Source: Fennellomyces sp. T-0311
Taxonomy: Eukaryota > Mucoromycota > Mucoromycetes > Mucorales > Lichtheimiaceae
Direction of reading: 5' to 3'
Length of the DNA: 64,000 bases
Assembly: GCA_025266875.1 (NCBI GenBank)
Contig: JALLLT010000008.1
Coordinates: 310,001-374,000 of the forward strand
This document shows positions 61,672 through 64,000 of this stretch, piece after piece. The position numbers and the translations under genes were made by a program. Position 1 is the first letter of the stretch. Each line of letters starts with the position of its first letter. The notes under the pieces are model-generated. The model did not search any database. It had not been told where the DNA came from and worked only from the letters and a program-made list of their open reading frames with translations.

Positions 61672-64000
61672 TGCAAAATAAGAAAACCCTATATATCGAT
61701 ATCAATAAAAGGAATCTTGGCTTTTATATTTACAACAGCTTCGTACGTTAAAATGCATGCATACGAATACAATCTTTTATCGTCATACGTGCTCCTGCTG
61801 TTATAAGCACGTGATGGGGAGAATCGCAGTAGCCTGTTATGGCTCGCTATATGTATGTATCTCCTTGGATGATCACTCTTCTGACGTGATACTATTTTTA
61901 AATAGTTGTTTTACGAACCTAAGTATATTCTACGATTTCTCAATAGTGCTTAATAACAACATGACTACTTTTATTCGCGAGATCGCTTGTAACGGACTGG
62001 TACTACTCCCAGATTCTTTTATGCGATCAAAATCTTAAATACAAGCAGACTTCAATTCAAGTACTAGATCATTTTCTCCTTAATGGAGGGCTCTATACCT
62101 CAGAACTATGGAGGAAGCTCTGCTGGAATTAGACGTAGCATGTAAATAGATAAAACCGTAGCACCATTATTATGACCTTTAAACGAGAAGGACCTTATAA
62201 CCATCGTTTTAAATACAGATCTTATGAATCTTTCATATATGTGCAGAGTACATTTCTAAACATTTGTACTCCATTTAATAGTTGGTGATATCCTTGCCTA
62301 ACAGAAATTTTTAGCAGAAGTTAACAAAATAAAACGACAGTAGTCTTTCCTTTGGATTCCGTACGTCCTATAAAGATTTCTCCATGCTTTTGGACTAGAT
62401 TCGAACTTCTGGTCACCAAGATCTATTTGGTCTATGCAAGGGATGCATTCCGATTTTAGATGAGTACATTTTCCTTAGTTACTGAGACTTCTGAACGGTT
62501 CGATGATCATACTACAATGCATTCGTAAATTCTGAATTAGCAGAATAGACTCGGTAATGTATGTAATTAGTCTCATGCATCTGCATAAGAGTAGTATACT
62601 TTAAAACTGGGGTGGCGTCTGCACAGGCACTGCGTTCAGTACATACGCATTTCCTTTTATATTCTTTTGAGAAGGTTAATTCCATATGCTAGCCTAATAG
62701 AGAATAAGGTACAGCTTCTGCGGATTGTGCATTTGATATTAAGCATAGATATGAATACGCTACATATGTGGATTTACAATAAAATTTCATGGAGAAAATA
62801 CTTCTACTGTAATAAGAACGAACTATGTAGTGCGGTAGGATATTTTGAAAAAATTAGTTCAATAGCAGTAGTAATGACCGAGCAGGGCGGTTTCCAAGAG
62901 CCTAATTAAGTCTTGACCTGGGCATTAATGCCAATTTTTAGTGTAATACATATGTAGTTCTTGGTTAACCTCGCAGCTTTACGACGCTGCACAGGCTTGG
63001 AGTGGATGAGCGCCTATTTAAAACTTAAGTTATTGTTGTAATGCATTTCTGTCTTCAAGTCCATACATTCTTGATAATTGTCCATTTTTGTTAAATCACG
63101 CTATTATATACTTTACTATTCCAGCCTTCTAGCCTCATAGAATTGTACCACCACATCGTACGCTGTATCAACTCTCCTCCTACCAGATAACATGCATAAC
63201 CTGTGTGCAGCAAATAATATATTCCATCTGTACTGTGGTCTAAACGCTTGCATATGCTAACCACATGTAAAACCTGTGGACAAGCTTAGCCCCCCCACAT
63301 ATACATACCAAGTTGTAAATAATGAGAAGATATCATAGAATCAGCGGTACTGTTTTCTGGGGTCTTGAAAAATACATTTATATATGGCATATATCTAAGT
63401 TCCTTACTATGTATATTTGTTAACATGTTGATACGATCCTTGACTTCATTGTCGATATATACGAGGACGATAGATTTAAAGAGCACCAATTCATGAGAAG
63501 TTTTATGCACCAATATATTTTTAATTCAGTACTGACCAACAGTTCACGCGGTTACGTGTCTAAAGTAGTGTTCCTTAAAATTTAGTATCTGAGAAGACAA
63601 GTGACAAGAGCGTAATAAAAATTGATGCTTGACGATGTATAGCACTACCTTTTTACTTGGCGCCCATATTCTTTCTCCAGGTGCCCGTTGATTCTCATCC
63701 TTTTGAGCAATCTGCAATTCCTGTCATAATTTTTAATGACGAATACGCATAAACATATTCAAACCACAGCCAATGATGGTATAGTCGAGAAATAATATCT
63801 ATAAATAACAAGTCTGTATGGACTATGATACTATTATCCGAGATTTAAAGCTACTACAATTGCAAATGATCAATATTAACTAAATGAATCCTTTTAATAC
63901 AGTACTTTATAGATAAGAAGTTCATGAACACCATTCACCAATGTGCATTTTCTCCAAGTACGTATATTAAATTATCATAAAACACTCATCTTGTTTTCGC
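61672..64000. other. AT-rich gene-poor end of window
   Basis: About 2.3 kb beyond P450 C. The part nearest 61672 should include its promoter. Short frames (61757-62038, 62667-62909, 63286-63513) show no recognisable domains. No tRNA, repeat array or further P450 was seen. Confidence 0.45.

Overview
The window is nuclear DNA from a filamentous fungus, most likely an early-diverging Mucoromycota/Mucorales-type species. The coding sequences are split by many short introns (about 50-60 nt, GT..AG, often with a CTAAC/CTGAC-like branch site), intergenic distances are short, and the gene set is fungal: GH81 endo-beta-1,3-glucanase, Chs4/Skt5-like Sel1 protein, VDAC, alpha-tubulin, CSC1 channel, Hal4-type kinase, PKA. 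No bacterial operons, CRISPR arrays, rRNA or tRNA genes were recognised. Gene models were assembled by eye from splice signals, reading phase and family similarity.

Layout. 1-5951 (+): 3' part of a very large receptor-like hybrid histidine kinase with tandem sugar-binding-type extracellular domains, a Cys-rich stalk, one membrane segment, a guanylyl-cyclase-receptor-type pseudokinase, a dimerisation coiled coil, then histidine kinase and receiver modules. 6226-8714 (-): GH81 glucanase. 8715-12145: gene-poor. 12.1-30.3 kb: dense housekeeping block with a HEI10-like meiotic RING protein, an MCFD2-like EF-hand protein, an SGNH acyl-esterase-like membrane protein, PKA catalytic subunit, a CSC1/OSCA channel, a Hal4/Sat4-like kinase, mitochondrial tRNA 2-thiouridylase, a VAP/Scs2 ER tether, a poorly resolved gene of unknown function, and the queuine tRNA-ribosyltransferase. 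30.7-49.3 kb: alpha-tubulin, VDAC porin, SURF6/Rrp14, an ankyrin+DIL protein, an ankyrin+dysferlin+FYVE protein, a Chs4-like activator with a CaaX box, NF-YC/Hap5, and a dynamin-related GTPase.

49.4-64 kb is different in character: three tandem, same-strand cytochrome P450 paralogues with identical eight-exon architecture, separated by 2.7-3.6 kb of AT-rich DNA. That spacer DNA carries a decayed Helitron-type helicase fragment and two related hairpins.

Functional themes are cell-surface sensing and wall metabolism (receptor kinase, GH81, Chs4-like, PKA), membrane contact and traffic (VAP, MCFD2-like, dynamin, FYVE and DIL proteins), and tRNA wobble-base modification (2-thiouridylase and TGT within 5 kb). 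Several pairs are divergent and share short intergenic promoters (13724-13799, 28731-28805, 46350-46618).
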